Origin: Candidatus Magasanikiibacteriota bacterium
GTDB lineage: Bacteria > Patescibacteriota > Patescibacteriia > Magasanikbacterales > GWA2-37-8
NCBI GenBank assembly: GCA_016189025.1
Contig: JACPGS010000028.1
Coordinates: forward strand, 1 to 53,193
DNA: 53,193 nt
Direction: 5' to 3'
In this document: positions 37,895 to 46,695 of the stretch, piece by piece
How positions within the stretch are numbered: position 1 is the first letter of the stretch
How the letters are laid out: each line of letters opens with the position of its first letter
Made by a program: the position numbers and the translations under genes
Notes under the pieces: model-generated
Told to the model about the DNA's origin: nothing
The model's database searches: none
Seen by the model: only the letters and a program-made list of their open reading frames with translations

Positions 37895-38743
37895 CTACCG
37901 CAATTGTTCGCCGGTTTTAATTGCCAGGGCATCCAGGCCGACCGTTTCCGCCCCGGGCAGAGGCAACACCAAAGCGACCGGCTGATCTAAAAAGCCAATC
38001 CGCACGCCGGCGCGATACATCCGGATCTGCCGGTCAATTTCCTGCGGACAATTGTAAGACTTGCGCCAGGAGTCTATATTGTAGCGGAAAAAACGCAAAT
38101 AAGAGCGATACAACCAGGTTTCAATGCCGCCGACCCGCGGCGCTACGTCGCGCACGTCTACTACCGACCGCTTGCCGTAGCGTTCGGCGATGTAAGATGC
38201 CGATACTAATTCGTAATTATTCTCCTGCGCATAACGCAACAGTACCTCCAGATGATCGGGAAAGAAAATATCGTCGTCATCCAGCTCGGCAATCCAGTCG
38301 CCCCGGCACAGCGACAGCCCCACATTGCGCGGCGGCACCCCGCCCACAAACCAACGCGATTTGGTGTCAGCCGGATATTTGCTGCGCCGCGGCAGATTAT
38401 AAAAGCGCAGGCGCGGATCGGTAATTTTGGCCAAAAGTTCCGCGGTATCATCAGCAGTGCAGTCGCCGACAATCACAATCTCAAAATTCTGGTAAGTCTG
38501 GGCAAAAATCGGCGGCAAAGTGCGTTCCACTAAAAGTTTGCCGCGCTGATAAGTAGGCATCATGATGGAAATCAAAGGGCGCGCCTGGCGATTCTGATAA
38601 CGGCGGCCATAACGGAAACGGGCCAAACGCAGGCGGGGCGGCTCGGCCAGGGCGTAATAACCAGCCCGCGCGCCGCAGATCAGCCGGTCGGCAAGAGTGC
38701 GGCGCCGCGGCGGACGCGGGGAGGGGGTAGGGGCGCTAGACAT
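37895..38743 (-). CDS. GT2 family glycosyltransferase
   Basis: PLISIMMPTYQRGKLLVERTLPPIFAQTYQNFEIVIVGDCTADDTAELL, ELDDDDIFFPDHLEVLL; start moved from 38884 to the MSSAPTPSPR ATG. Confidence 0.88.
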   Translation of the reverse strand: MSSAPTPSPRPPRRRTLADRLICGARAGYYALAEPPRLRLARFRYGRRYQNRQARPLISIMMPTYQRGKLLVERTLPPIFAQTYQNFEIVIVGDCTADDTAELLAKITDPRLRFYNLPRRSKYPADTKSRWFVGGVPPRNVGLSLCRGDWIAELDDDDIFFPDHLEVLLRYAQENNYELVSASYIAERYGKRSVVDVRDVAPRVGGIETWLYRSYLRFFRYNIDSWRKSYNCPQEIDRQIRMYRAGVRIGFLDQPVALVLPLPGAETVGLDALAIKTGEQLR

Positions 38744-38810
38744 AAGAAAATCACTTGAAATGTAACAGCTGACCATCATTATACGCCAAATAAGCAAAAA
38801 AGCAAGATTG

Positions 38811-38835
38811 ACCCGGTACTGTTCTGGTACCGGGT
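38811..38835. repeat. Hairpin ACCCGGTAC-tgttctg-GTACCGGGT overlapping a TTGACA box
   Basis: Direct reading; tip related to that of B4. Confidence 0.75.
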
Positions 38836-38879
38836 TGACATCGCCCGCCAAATTATGATACGCTGGAGCTAACTTTTTT

Positions 38880-39061
38880 GCCAACCTTCACCAATAGTGC
38901 TAATTAAAATGCTCTCTATAAGGCTAAAATATACCAATTTTCTTAAGCGGTCATCGCGCCCCCAAGGGGCGACCGAGGTCGCCTCAGGCGACCGAGGGAG
39001 TTTGACCGCTAGAAAATTGATATATTTTAGCCAAAATAATTAGCACTATTGCCAACCTTCA
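38880..39061. mobile_element. Family D miniature inverted-repeat element D1 with direct-repeat flanks
   Basis: Element 38891-39050, CCAATAGTGCTAATT...AATTAGCACTATT; flanks GCCAACCTTCA at 38880-38890 and 39051-39061. Confidence 0.85.
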
Positions 39062-40116
39062 TGAATAAAAAAGCGCTCATCACCGGCTCGGCCGGGCTGA
39101 TCGGCTCCGAATCCGCCCGCTTTATGATTGACCGGGGGTATGATGTGGTCGGCGTAGACAATGATTTGCGCGCCTATTTTTTTGGGCAGAGCGCCTCCAC
39201 TGCCTGGAATAATGCCCGGCTGAAAGAGCAATTCGGCGACCGCTACCTCTGTCACCCCATTGACATTCGTGATAACCAAAAAATAGCCGAACTGTTCCGC
39301 GCCCACCGGTTTGACATTATCATCCACACCGCGGCCCAGCCCAGCCACGACTGGGCCGCCAAAGAACCGTTTACCGACTTTGGGGTAAACGCCACCGGCA
39401 CCCTGGTAATGCTGGAAAATTACCGCCAGTTCTGCCCCGAAGCCACTTTTATCTTCACTTCCACCAATAAAGTCTACGGCGACCGCCCCAATACCCTGCC
39501 GCTCGTGGAACAGGAAACGCGCTTTGAGCTGCCGCCTGACCACCGCTACTTCCGCGGCATTGACGAAACCATGAGCATTGATAGCAGCCTCCACAGCATT
39601 TTTGGCGCTTCCAAAGTGGCGGCGGACGTAATGGTGCAGGAATATGGCCGATATTTTAACCTGCCGACCGGCGTGTTCCGCGGCGGCTGCCTGACCGGCC
39701 CTAACCACAGCGGCGCTGAACTGCACGGCTTTTTGGCCTACCTGGTACAATGCATTTTAACCGGAAAAAAATATCTGGTGAATGGTTATCAAGGCAAACA
39801 GGTGCGCGACAACATCCACTCTTTTGACCTGGTAAACATGTTCTGGAATTTCCACCAGAAGCCCAGGCCGGGCGAAGTGTACAACGCCGGCGGCGGCCGG
39901 CAATCTAATGTTTCTCTGCGGGAAGCGATTGACAAAATTGAGCGTCTGACCGGCAAACCAGCTAACTATGAGTACCGGGAAACCAACCGCATCGGCGATC
40001 ATATCTGGTACATCTCCGACCTTACTAAATTTCAAACTCATTATCCCAACTGGCATTATACTTATAATCTTGACCGGATTCTGGAGGAGTTGTGCCGCAG
40101 TGTGCATGTGGCCTAG
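39061..40116 (+). CDS. NAD-dependent epimerase/dehydratase (CDP-paratose 2-epimerase-like)
   Basis: [51 protein letters not shown]. Confidence 0.9.
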   Translation: MNKKALITGSAGLIGSESARFMIDRGYDVVGVDNDLRAYFFGQSASTAWNNARLKEQFGDRYLCHPIDIRDNQKIAELFRAHRFDIIIHTAAQPSHDWAAKEPFTDFGVNATGTLVMLENYRQFCPEATFIFTSTNKVYGDRPNTLPLVEQETRFELPPDHRYFRGIDETMSIDSSLHSIFGASKVAADVMVQEYGRYFNLPTGVFRGGCLTGPNHSGAELHGFLAYLVQCILTGKKYLVNGYQGKQVRDNIHSFDLVNMFWNFHQKPRPGEVYNAGGGRQSNVSLREAIDKIERLTGKPANYEYRETNRIGDHIWYISDLTKFQTHYPNWHYTYNLDRILEELCRSVHVA

Positions 40117-40139
40117 ATGATTTTAGATAAAATATCCCT

Positions 40140-41102
40140 ATGGGTGAAAAACCTATTTCCCCAGAACAATCTCCCCGAGATGATCTCTCTAAACCAGTTA
40201 ATCTGCTGGAAAGAGATAATGACCCGCGCAAGACCGCCTATGCTGTGCATTTGGCAGTAACCGCGCGCGAGTACTGGCATCAGCTGACAGGGAAAAACGG
40301 CGAACGCTATTCGCCGTCTATATTTCGTCTTCACCAGGCCGAAGGGTTATTGGAGAAAAAACCAGATAAGACTCGCAAGCATATGGCCCCGGAACATATG
40401 ATTACCGTGATGTCCGGCTGTAAAGCGCTCGGCCGATTATTAAACCTACCGGAGGCTGACTGCCAAGATCTGGTACTAATTGGCGGGTTACATGATGTTA
40501 ACAAAGACATTGAATTCAGAATGGTTCGGGCAACCATTGAGGATCCTAAAGCGGGTTATGGTCAATTAGGGCATGATTTATCCGGTACCGTTAGTGCCCA
40601 AAAATTACGATTTGCCGGCGTACCGGAGAGAATTATTAACATTCACGACAAAAGTGGCCACGCTTCTTGTCCGGAAATTGAAGCGCTTCTCCAAAAGAAA
40701 GGGGATAATAAAGATTTGACTAAAGATGAAATTAAACTGTTGGTTTTTCATTATATTGATGACGTGGTGACTAATCCGAATATTATTGATCCCCAAATTA
40801 CTTCCGGAGAGCAAGGCGACCGACTAAATGCCCTAGACCGGCGCTGTATCCAAAATGAAAAAAATTCCACCTACACTAAATATAATGAAGCCTGGAGAAA
40901 CGATCCGCGCAATAGAACCGGTGAAACCGCCTTTCAGATGCAACGACGGGTGGGGCACCTAGTGGAGACGCGTCTTGCCCAAATGATTAAGCTGGATGAT
41001 CCCCTCCGACTTCCGGAACTGATATACCAACAGATGCAAAAAGACGTTCAAGCAAATTGGGAACGTAAGCAAAAACCACCGCTTTCTAACCAGGGCAATT
41101 AA
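40140..41102 (+). CDS. HD-domain-like hypothetical protein
   Basis: EHMITVMSGCKALGRLLNLPEADCQDLVLIGGLHDVNKD... HYIDDVVTNP resembles an HD phosphohydrolase pattern. Confidence 0.65.
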   Translation: MGEKPISPEQSPRDDLSKPVNLLERDNDPRKTAYAVHLAVTAREYWHQLTGKNGERYSPSIFRLHQAEGLLEKKPDKTRKHMAPEHMITVMSGCKALGRLLNLPEADCQDLVLIGGLHDVNKDIEFRMVRATIEDPKAGYGQLGHDLSGTVSAQKLRFAGVPERIINIHDKSGHASCPEIEALLQKKGDNKDLTKDEIKLLVFHYIDDVVTNPNIIDPQITSGEQGDRLNALDRRCIQNEKNSTYTKYNEAWRNDPRNRTGETAFQMQRRVGHLVETRLAQMIKLDDPLRLPELIYQQMQKDVQANWERKQKPPLSNQGN

Positions 41103-41106
41103 AATT

Positions 41107-42180
41107 ATGGAATTTAAAAATATCTTGATTACCGGCGGCGCCGGGTTTGTCGGTTCCGGTCTAGCGCTTAAATTGCGCGAGTCCTACCCGGGACTAACGA
41201 TTACCGCGCTGGATAATTTGAAGCGGCGCGGGTCGGAGCTGAATCTACCCCGATTACGGGAGGCCGGCGTGCGCTTTCAGCACGGCGATATCCGCGCCCC
41301 GGAAGATCTGGGGCTGGGGACTCCGCTTGACCTGCTGATTGACTGCTCGGCTGAACCATCGGTGCTCGCCGGGCTCAAAGAAGACCCGCCTTATTTAATC
41401 AATACTAACCTGATCGGCACTATCAATTGCCTGGAATTGGCGCGCCGGCAGAAAGCGGCCGTGGTTTTCCTCTCTACCAGCCGCGTTTACCCAATTCCGG
41501 AAATCAATGCCCTGCGCTACGAAGAAACTGATACGCGCTTCCAGCTGGCGCCGGACCAAACGGCGCCGGGAGTTTCCCCGGCGGGCATTCGAGAAGATTT
41601 TCCGCTCGGCCGCGTGCGCTCGCTGTACGGCGCCACTAAACTGGCAGCCGAACTGCTGCTGCAAGAGTACGAAGCCAGCTACGGCGTGCGCGCCATTATC
41701 AACCGCAGCGGGCTGATTACCGGCCCCTGGCAGATGGGCAAAGTGGACCAGGGCATTGCGGTGCTGTGGCTGGCGCGGCATTGGTACGGTAATCAATCGC
41801 TCTCTTATATCGGCTACGGCGGGGGCGGCAAACAGGTGCGCGATTTTATGCATGTGGACGACCTGTTTGCCGCCCTGCAATTACAGCTGGAAGATTTTTC
41901 CGCTTACCAGGGCGAAGTGTTTAACATCAGCGGCGGGGCGGCTAACTCGTTCTCCCTCCAGGAGCTTACCGCGGCCTGCCAGCGGATCACCGGGCACCAG
42001 GTTCCCCTTGCCAGGGAGCCGGCGGACCGCCCCAATGACATCCGCTGGTTTATCGGCGACTCGGCCAAATTCCGGGCCCGCTCCGGCTGGGCGCCCAAAA
42101 AAAATCTGGAGGCTACCCTCCAGGATATCTACCGCTGGCTTGACGGACACGCGGCCTTGCTGAAACCAATTTTGAATTAA
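41107..42180 (+). CDS. NAD-dependent epimerase/dehydratase
   Basis: FKNILITGGAGFVGSGLALKLRESYP, FLSTSRVYPIPE, GATKLAAELLLQEY. Confidence 0.9.
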   Translation: MEFKNILITGGAGFVGSGLALKLRESYPGLTITALDNLKRRGSELNLPRLREAGVRFQHGDIRAPEDLGLGTPLDLLIDCSAEPSVLAGLKEDPPYLINTNLIGTINCLELARRQKAAVVFLSTSRVYPIPEINALRYEETDTRFQLAPDQTAPGVSPAGIREDFPLGRVRSLYGATKLAAELLLQEYEASYGVRAIINRSGLITGPWQMGKVDQGIAVLWLARHWYGNQSLSYIGYGGGGKQVRDFMHVDDLFAALQLQLEDFSAYQGEVFNISGGAANSFSLQELTAACQRITGHQVPLAREPADRPNDIRWFIGDSAKFRARSGWAPKKNLEATLQDIYRWLDGHAALLKPILN

Positions 42181-42194
42181 CGCCGCGGTAAAAA

Positions 42195-44222
42195 TTATCT
42201 TAACTTGATCCCATACTGCTCTTCGCGGGCGGCTAAACCAACCGTATGTAAGCCGGGCAACGGCAAAACCCGGGTAACCACCTCGTCCAAAAATCCCATC
42301 CGCACCCCGGCCCGATACATGCGCAATTGCCGGTCAATGTCTCGCGGCCGATTATAACTCTTGCGCCAGCTGTGCACATTGTAGGGAAAGAGCTTAAGAT
42401 ACGAACGATAGAACCAGGTGCCCACCCCGCCAATCCTGGGCAATTCGTTTTTGACATCAATTATAACTGGCTCGCCAAATTTTTCGGCAATATAAACCGC
42501 GGAAACAAATTCGTAATCTCCTTGCTGGGCAAACCGCAACAGACTGGCAAGATGATTAGGGGTGAACACGTCATCATCATCGCCATCGGCAATCCATAGT
42601 CCGCGGGCCAGGCGTAAAGCAAGATTGTGCGCCGGCGCCCCGCCCACACACCACCGCGATTTCATATCCGGGGGATACCTGGTATATTCCGGCAAGTGAA
42701 CAAACCGGATGCGGGGATCGCCTAATTTGCGGATAAGCTCTTCGGTATTGTCAACCCGCCGATCACCGACTAAAATCACCTCAAAATTCTGATAGATTTG
42801 ATTTAACCAAGAAGGAATCGTCCGCTCCATCAGTAATTGCCCTCTTTGGTAGGTTGCCATGGCAATACTGACCAAAGGGTTAAGTTCGGGTTTACGATAC
42901 CGATGCCCAAAACGCCAACGCGCAATCCTTAATTTGACCGGTTCAGTCAGGGCATACCGCATTGATTGAACACCGCTAATCAACCAGTCGGAGACGCGTT
43001 GCTGGTATCGGGCGCCCGTAGCAACAACCGGAGCAGGCGATTTTCCGGCTAGTTCTTGCATCACCTGCGCCAGCTTGTTAATCTGGAGCTGATAATTCAT
43101 TTCATCTTCTGCCAGACGCTCATTACCACCGCGAGATAACTTGGCGCGCAAGAGCGGATCTGATCCCATTTGCTCAATTGCCCTCGCCAATGCGGGGCAA
43201 TCACGATAAGGAAAATACAAGGCGCCGCCTTTGGCATTCCACGCCAACCCTCCCCCGCCCGGCAAAATTGCCGGCACCCCAAACGCCAGAGCATAAATTA
43301 AAGAAATGGAAGTGCCAGCCGGCCACCAATCCGCCTGAATAAAAACGTCCGCTTCTTTATAATACTGATACAATTGCGCTTTAGTTACCCAGCCGGGCAA
43401 TTCCACATAAGGCGCCAGACCCAACCGGTCGCGCATTTCCCGCACCGCGGCCGCCTCGGGGCCGGCGCCGCCGAGCACGACGCGAAACCGATCTTTGTTT
43501 TCAACCAAGGAAAAGGCCTGCAGAAAAATATCAAACCCCTTGCCCGGCGACATCCGACTGGAATAAAACAAGAATATCTTCCCGTCAGTTTTCAGTCGTT
43601 TTTGGTAAGAATCAGGATTTACCTGATTCTCGCGCCTGATTTTTTTCCAATCAATCGGGTCGCCCACCACCAGCTCGCCGCGGCGAATGCCAAACCCTTC
43701 GTACATCGCGCGCAAATGCGGGCTGACAAAGGCAAAGCGATCAACCTGATTCGCTAAGTAGACCCCGATTGTTCGTTCAATCAGCCAGCGCAGACGCTTT
43801 TTAAGCCGCGTCAAAAACGATACGGCAGATTGCGGGAATAAACTGGAGATATACTGCGGCCAACAGGTCAAAAACTGATTCATAAACGCCACCACCGGAA
43901 TCCGGCCGCCCCGCATTCGATACAGCCCGGCGCCATACATAAACAAATGCCCATCTACTTGAAAGACGTCTGCCAGGGGCTCGTATTTTTTGAGAAGATT
44001 CCACACCTGCTTTTGCAAATGAATTAATCCGCCACTGCCAATATACTCGGTGATCACCCGATAAGGAACTGAGGCCGGAATATCGTTAGCCGAAGAAAAT
44101 GCCGTGATGGCCGTTACCTGATGTCCAAGGCTTTGCAAAATTCTGATCATCAGATCAATTTCTTCCACCGAACCGCCGGATCTGGTAAAGTTAAGTTTAG
44201 AGGTGATAAAAACAATCCGCAT
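42195..44222 (-). CDS. Bifunctional GT4-like + GT2 glycosyltransferase fusion
   Basis: N-terminal ITSKLNFTRSGGSVEEIDLMIRILQSLGHQV...GGAGPEAAAVREMRDRLGL; C-terminal PLVSIAMATYQRGQLLMERTIPSWLNQIYQNFEVILVGD. Confidence 0.9.
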   Translation of the reverse strand: MRIVFITSKLNFTRSGGSVEEIDLMIRILQSLGHQVTAITAFSSANDIPASVPYRVITEYIGSGGLIHLQKQVWNLLKKYEPLADVFQVDGHLFMYGAGLYRMRGGRIPVVAFMNQFLTCWPQYISSLFPQSAVSFLTRLKKRLRWLIERTIGVYLANQVDRFAFVSPHLRAMYEGFGIRRGELVVGDPIDWKKIRRENQVNPDSYQKRLKTDGKIFLFYSSRMSPGKGFDIFLQAFSLVENKDRFRVVLGGAGPEAAAVREMRDRLGLAPYVELPGWVTKAQLYQYYKEADVFIQADWWPAGTSISLIYALAFGVPAILPGGGGLAWNAKGGALYFPYRDCPALARAIEQMGSDPLLRAKLSRGGNERLAEDEMNYQLQINKLAQVMQELAGKSPAPVVATGARYQQRVSDWLISGVQSMRYALTEPVKLRIARWRFGHRYRKPELNPLVSIAMATYQRGQLLMERTIPSWLNQIYQNFEVILVGDRRVDNTEELIRKLGDPRIRFVHLPEYTRYPPDMKSRWCVGGAPAHNLALRLARGLWIADGDDDDVFTPNHLASLLRFAQQGDYEFVSAVYIAEKFGEPVIIDVKNELPRIGGVGTWFYRSYLKLFPYNVHSWRKSYNRPRDIDRQLRMYRAGVRMGFLDEVVTRVLPLPGLHTVGLAAREEQYGIKLR

Positions 44223-44244
44223 AATTACTACTGTAAATTGCAAA

Positions 44245-44352
44245 ACTGCCCTAACTTGGTCGCTCGGTCTCGGCAGACACTCTAGGTGCTCGCAGAGCTG
44301 CGCGCCTAGAGAACTCGTCTACCGCGCCCTCGCTCGGTTTTGTAATTCAAAG
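44245..44352. repeat. Family H palindromic element H2
   Basis: TTGGTCGCTCGGTCTCGGCAGACACTCTAGGTGCTC...GCGCGCCTAGAGAACTCGTCTACCGCGCCCTCGCTCGG. Confidence 0.75.
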
Positions 44353-44355
44353 TAG

Positions 44356-44928
44356 TTAGTAACCAAGCGCCCTGGCAAAACGCAGCATTTTAGCGCGGGG
44401 ACGTTTTTTTATGGGCCGGGCCGGAATACCGGCATAAATCGTCCACGGCTCGGTATTATGCGTTACCAAGGAACAAGCGCCCACCACGCTCCCCTTCCCC
44501 AAGGTTACTCCCGGCATAATTACGGCATTGGCCCCGACATTGGCAAAATCTTCCAGCACCACGGGAGCAATTTTTAAGCGGCAGTACTCGGGCGGGATTC
44601 CGGGCGCTGTAATTAACCCTTCGCCGGTAAAAGTATCGGAAACGCAGATTACGCGGCAGCCGGCTGCCAGGTTGGTAAAATTGCCCATTTTTAATAAACC
44701 GCGCGCCCCGCCAATAATACAAACATCGGGACCGATGTGGATATAGTCGCCGAGTTCGGCGGCGGTAGTCAGGTAAAATCCGGTATCAATAGCAATATGG
44801 CTCCCCAGGCGCACCAGTTGCGGCCGGCGAATTTCTACGGCATGGCTGATAAACACGTCAGCGCCGACTGCCTTTAAGAGGCGTTTGTTATATTGGGCCG
44901 AGCGTACGGCCTGACGCTTAGTAATCAT
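44356..44928 (-). CDS. Left-handed beta-helix acyltransferase
   Basis: LGDYIHIGPDVCIIGGARGLLKMGNFTNLAAGCRVICVSD, VILEDFANVGANAVIMPGVTLGKGSVVGACSLVT. Confidence 0.88.
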   Translation of the reverse strand: MITKRQAVRSAQYNKRLLKAVGADVFISHAVEIRRPQLVRLGSHIAIDTGFYLTTAAELGDYIHIGPDVCIIGGARGLLKMGNFTNLAAGCRVICVSDTFTGEGLITAPGIPPEYCRLKIAPVVLEDFANVGANAVIMPGVTLGKGSVVGACSLVTHNTEPWTIYAGIPARPIKKRPRAKMLRFARALGY

Positions 44929-45005
44929 AAAAACTTCTTCTCCTAGCGATAAGAATTAGCCGGATTAAAGTATATCATCAAATCGTTACCGCCGACAACT
45001 GCCCT

Positions 45006-45034
45006 TTGACTATCCGCAGTCAACGCGTTATAAT
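45006..45034 (+). promoter_or_regulatory. Sigma70-like promoter TTGACT-17-TATAAT
   Basis: Hexamers with 17-bp spacer ~30 bp upstream of start. Confidence 0.8.
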
Positions 45035-45061
45035 TAACCTGTTTACCAACTTAATTAAATT

Positions 45062-46312
45062 ATGCCCGCTAAAAATCTAGGTTACCAAACGCGCTGCCAA
45101 ATCTGCGGCGCGCGGCCGCTGGAAACAATCCTTGCCCTCGGTCACCAGCCGATTGTCCAGGAGTATTTAACCCGCGCCACCCGGCATCAGCCGGAAGTTA
45201 CCTATCCGCTTAACCTGGTACGCTGCCCTAAATGCGGATTGCTGCAGCTGGACTATATTGTTGATCCGCGGCTCGTTTTCCCTAAACACTACCCTTACCG
45301 CACTGGACTCACCAACATGCTCATTCGCAACTTCCGGGAACTGGCCAACTGCTTGATTAAAAAATACCGCCTGCGCGCTAAAGATTTGGTAGTGGATATC
45401 GGCTCCAACGACGGTACGCTGCTCCAGGGATTCCGGGCCAAAGGGATACGGGTGCTGGGCATTGAGCCGACCGATGCGGCACAAGACGCCAACCAAAATG
45501 GCATCCCGACCATCCAAAGCTACCTGAATGCCGCGGCCGTTAACCGGGCGCGGAAAAAATACGGGCCGGCGCGGGTAGTAACCGCCACTAACGTGTTCGC
45601 ACACATTTTGGATGTCCCCGAGCTGATGCGCAATATCAAAAAATTGCTGGCGCCGAACGGCGTGTTTGTTTCGGAATCGCAATACCTGGCCGATATTTTT
45701 ACCAAGCGGGAATTTGATACCATCTACCACGAACATCTGCGTTTTTACGCGCTTAAGCCTTTAGTTAAATTATTCCGCCGGCACGGCATGAGTTTGGTGG
45801 ATGCGGAAAGAATCGCCGCGGCCGGCGGCTCAATCCGCGTGTTTGCTGCGTGGGGACGCCATCCTTTGAGCAGCCGCGCCAAAAAACTGATTGCGGCTGA
45901 GGAACAGCTGGGCCTTTACCGCGCGAAAACCCTGCAGGAATGGGCCGGGCAGATTAAACGCGCCAAGCAGGAGCTGTTGGCGCTGCTCCTGCGCTGCAAA
46001 CAGGAAGGCGCCCGGATTGCCGGGGTCGGCAGCCCGGCCCGCGCCAATACGCTCTTGGGGTATACTCACCTTGACTCGGATTTGCTTGATTACACCGTAG
46101 AAAAAGCCGGCTCGCCTAAAATCGGCTTATTTACCCCGGGCAGCCATCTGCCGGTGGTAGCGGAAGAAAAATTGCTTGCCGACCAGCCGGAATATGCCCT
46201 GATACTCTCCTGGCACATCGGGCCAGAACTCATGAAAATTTTACGCGCTAAAGGGTATCGCGGCCAATTTATTATGCCGCTGCCCCAGCCGCGGATTATT
46301 ACTAAACGCTAA
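45062..46312 (+). CDS. SAM-dependent C-methyltransferase (TylC3/NovU-like, N-terminal zinc-binding domain)
   Basis: RCQICGARPLETILALGHQPIVQEYL, RCPKCGLLQLDYIVDP, VVDIGSNDGTLLQGFRAKG, IAGVGSPARANTLLGY. Confidence 0.93.
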   Translation: MPAKNLGYQTRCQICGARPLETILALGHQPIVQEYLTRATRHQPEVTYPLNLVRCPKCGLLQLDYIVDPRLVFPKHYPYRTGLTNMLIRNFRELANCLIKKYRLRAKDLVVDIGSNDGTLLQGFRAKGIRVLGIEPTDAAQDANQNGIPTIQSYLNAAAVNRARKKYGPARVVTATNVFAHILDVPELMRNIKKLLAPNGVFVSESQYLADIFTKREFDTIYHEHLRFYALKPLVKLFRRHGMSLVDAERIAAAGGSIRVFAAWGRHPLSSRAKKLIAAEEQLGLYRAKTLQEWAGQIKRAKQELLALLLRCKQEGARIAGVGSPARANTLLGYTHLDSDLLDYTVEKAGSPKIGLFTPGSHLPVVAEEKLLADQPEYALILSWHIGPELMKILRAKGYRGQFIMPLPQPRIITKR

Positions 46313-46317
46313 TAACA

Positions 46318-46489
46318 TAACGAGACTACCAATAGTGCTAATTAAAATCACATTCAGGGCTAAAATATATCAATTTTTTCCAGCGGTCGTCGCGCCCCCA
46401 AGGGGCGACCGAGCGGAGCGAGGGAGTCCGACCGCTAAAAAATTGATATATTTTAGCCAAAATAATTAGCACTATCGGTAACGAGACTA
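46318..46489. mobile_element. Family D miniature inverted-repeat element D2 with 11-bp direct-repeat flanks
   Basis: Element 46329-46478, CCAATAGTGCTAATTA...TAATTAGCACTATCGG; flanks TAACGAGACTA at 46318-46328 and 46479-46489. Confidence 0.9.
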
Positions 46490-46505
46490 TCGCTAAACTG
46501 TCATT

Positions 46506-46654
46506 GGCGCGCCCGTATGGTAAGCGCGCTACCTCGCGAGCCGAGCACCGACTATCAGAAGTGATTCCTCGGCGAGCGCGGAGCGAGGCGAAAATAACTT
46601 TGGCTTAATTGATAACGCAGCCGAGCGTTAGCGCGTCTTACCATACGGCGCGCC
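46506..46654. repeat. Family E palindromic element E1
   Basis: GGCGCGCCCGTATGGTAAGCGCGCT.../...AGCGCGTCTTACCATACGGCGCGCC. Confidence 0.9.
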
Positions 46655-46695
46655 TCAAGCACACAACCTTTGTTAGAATCATCAACATCGTCGAT

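Noticed and set aside
39046-39750. 234-aa antisense ORF over the epimerase gene, and many other 60-180 aa antisense ORFs
   Set aside because: Opposite strands of clear enzyme genes; no start context or domain features.
38880-46489. Composite transposon bounded by D1 and D2
   Set aside because: Each copy has its own matching flanking duplication, indicating independent insertions.
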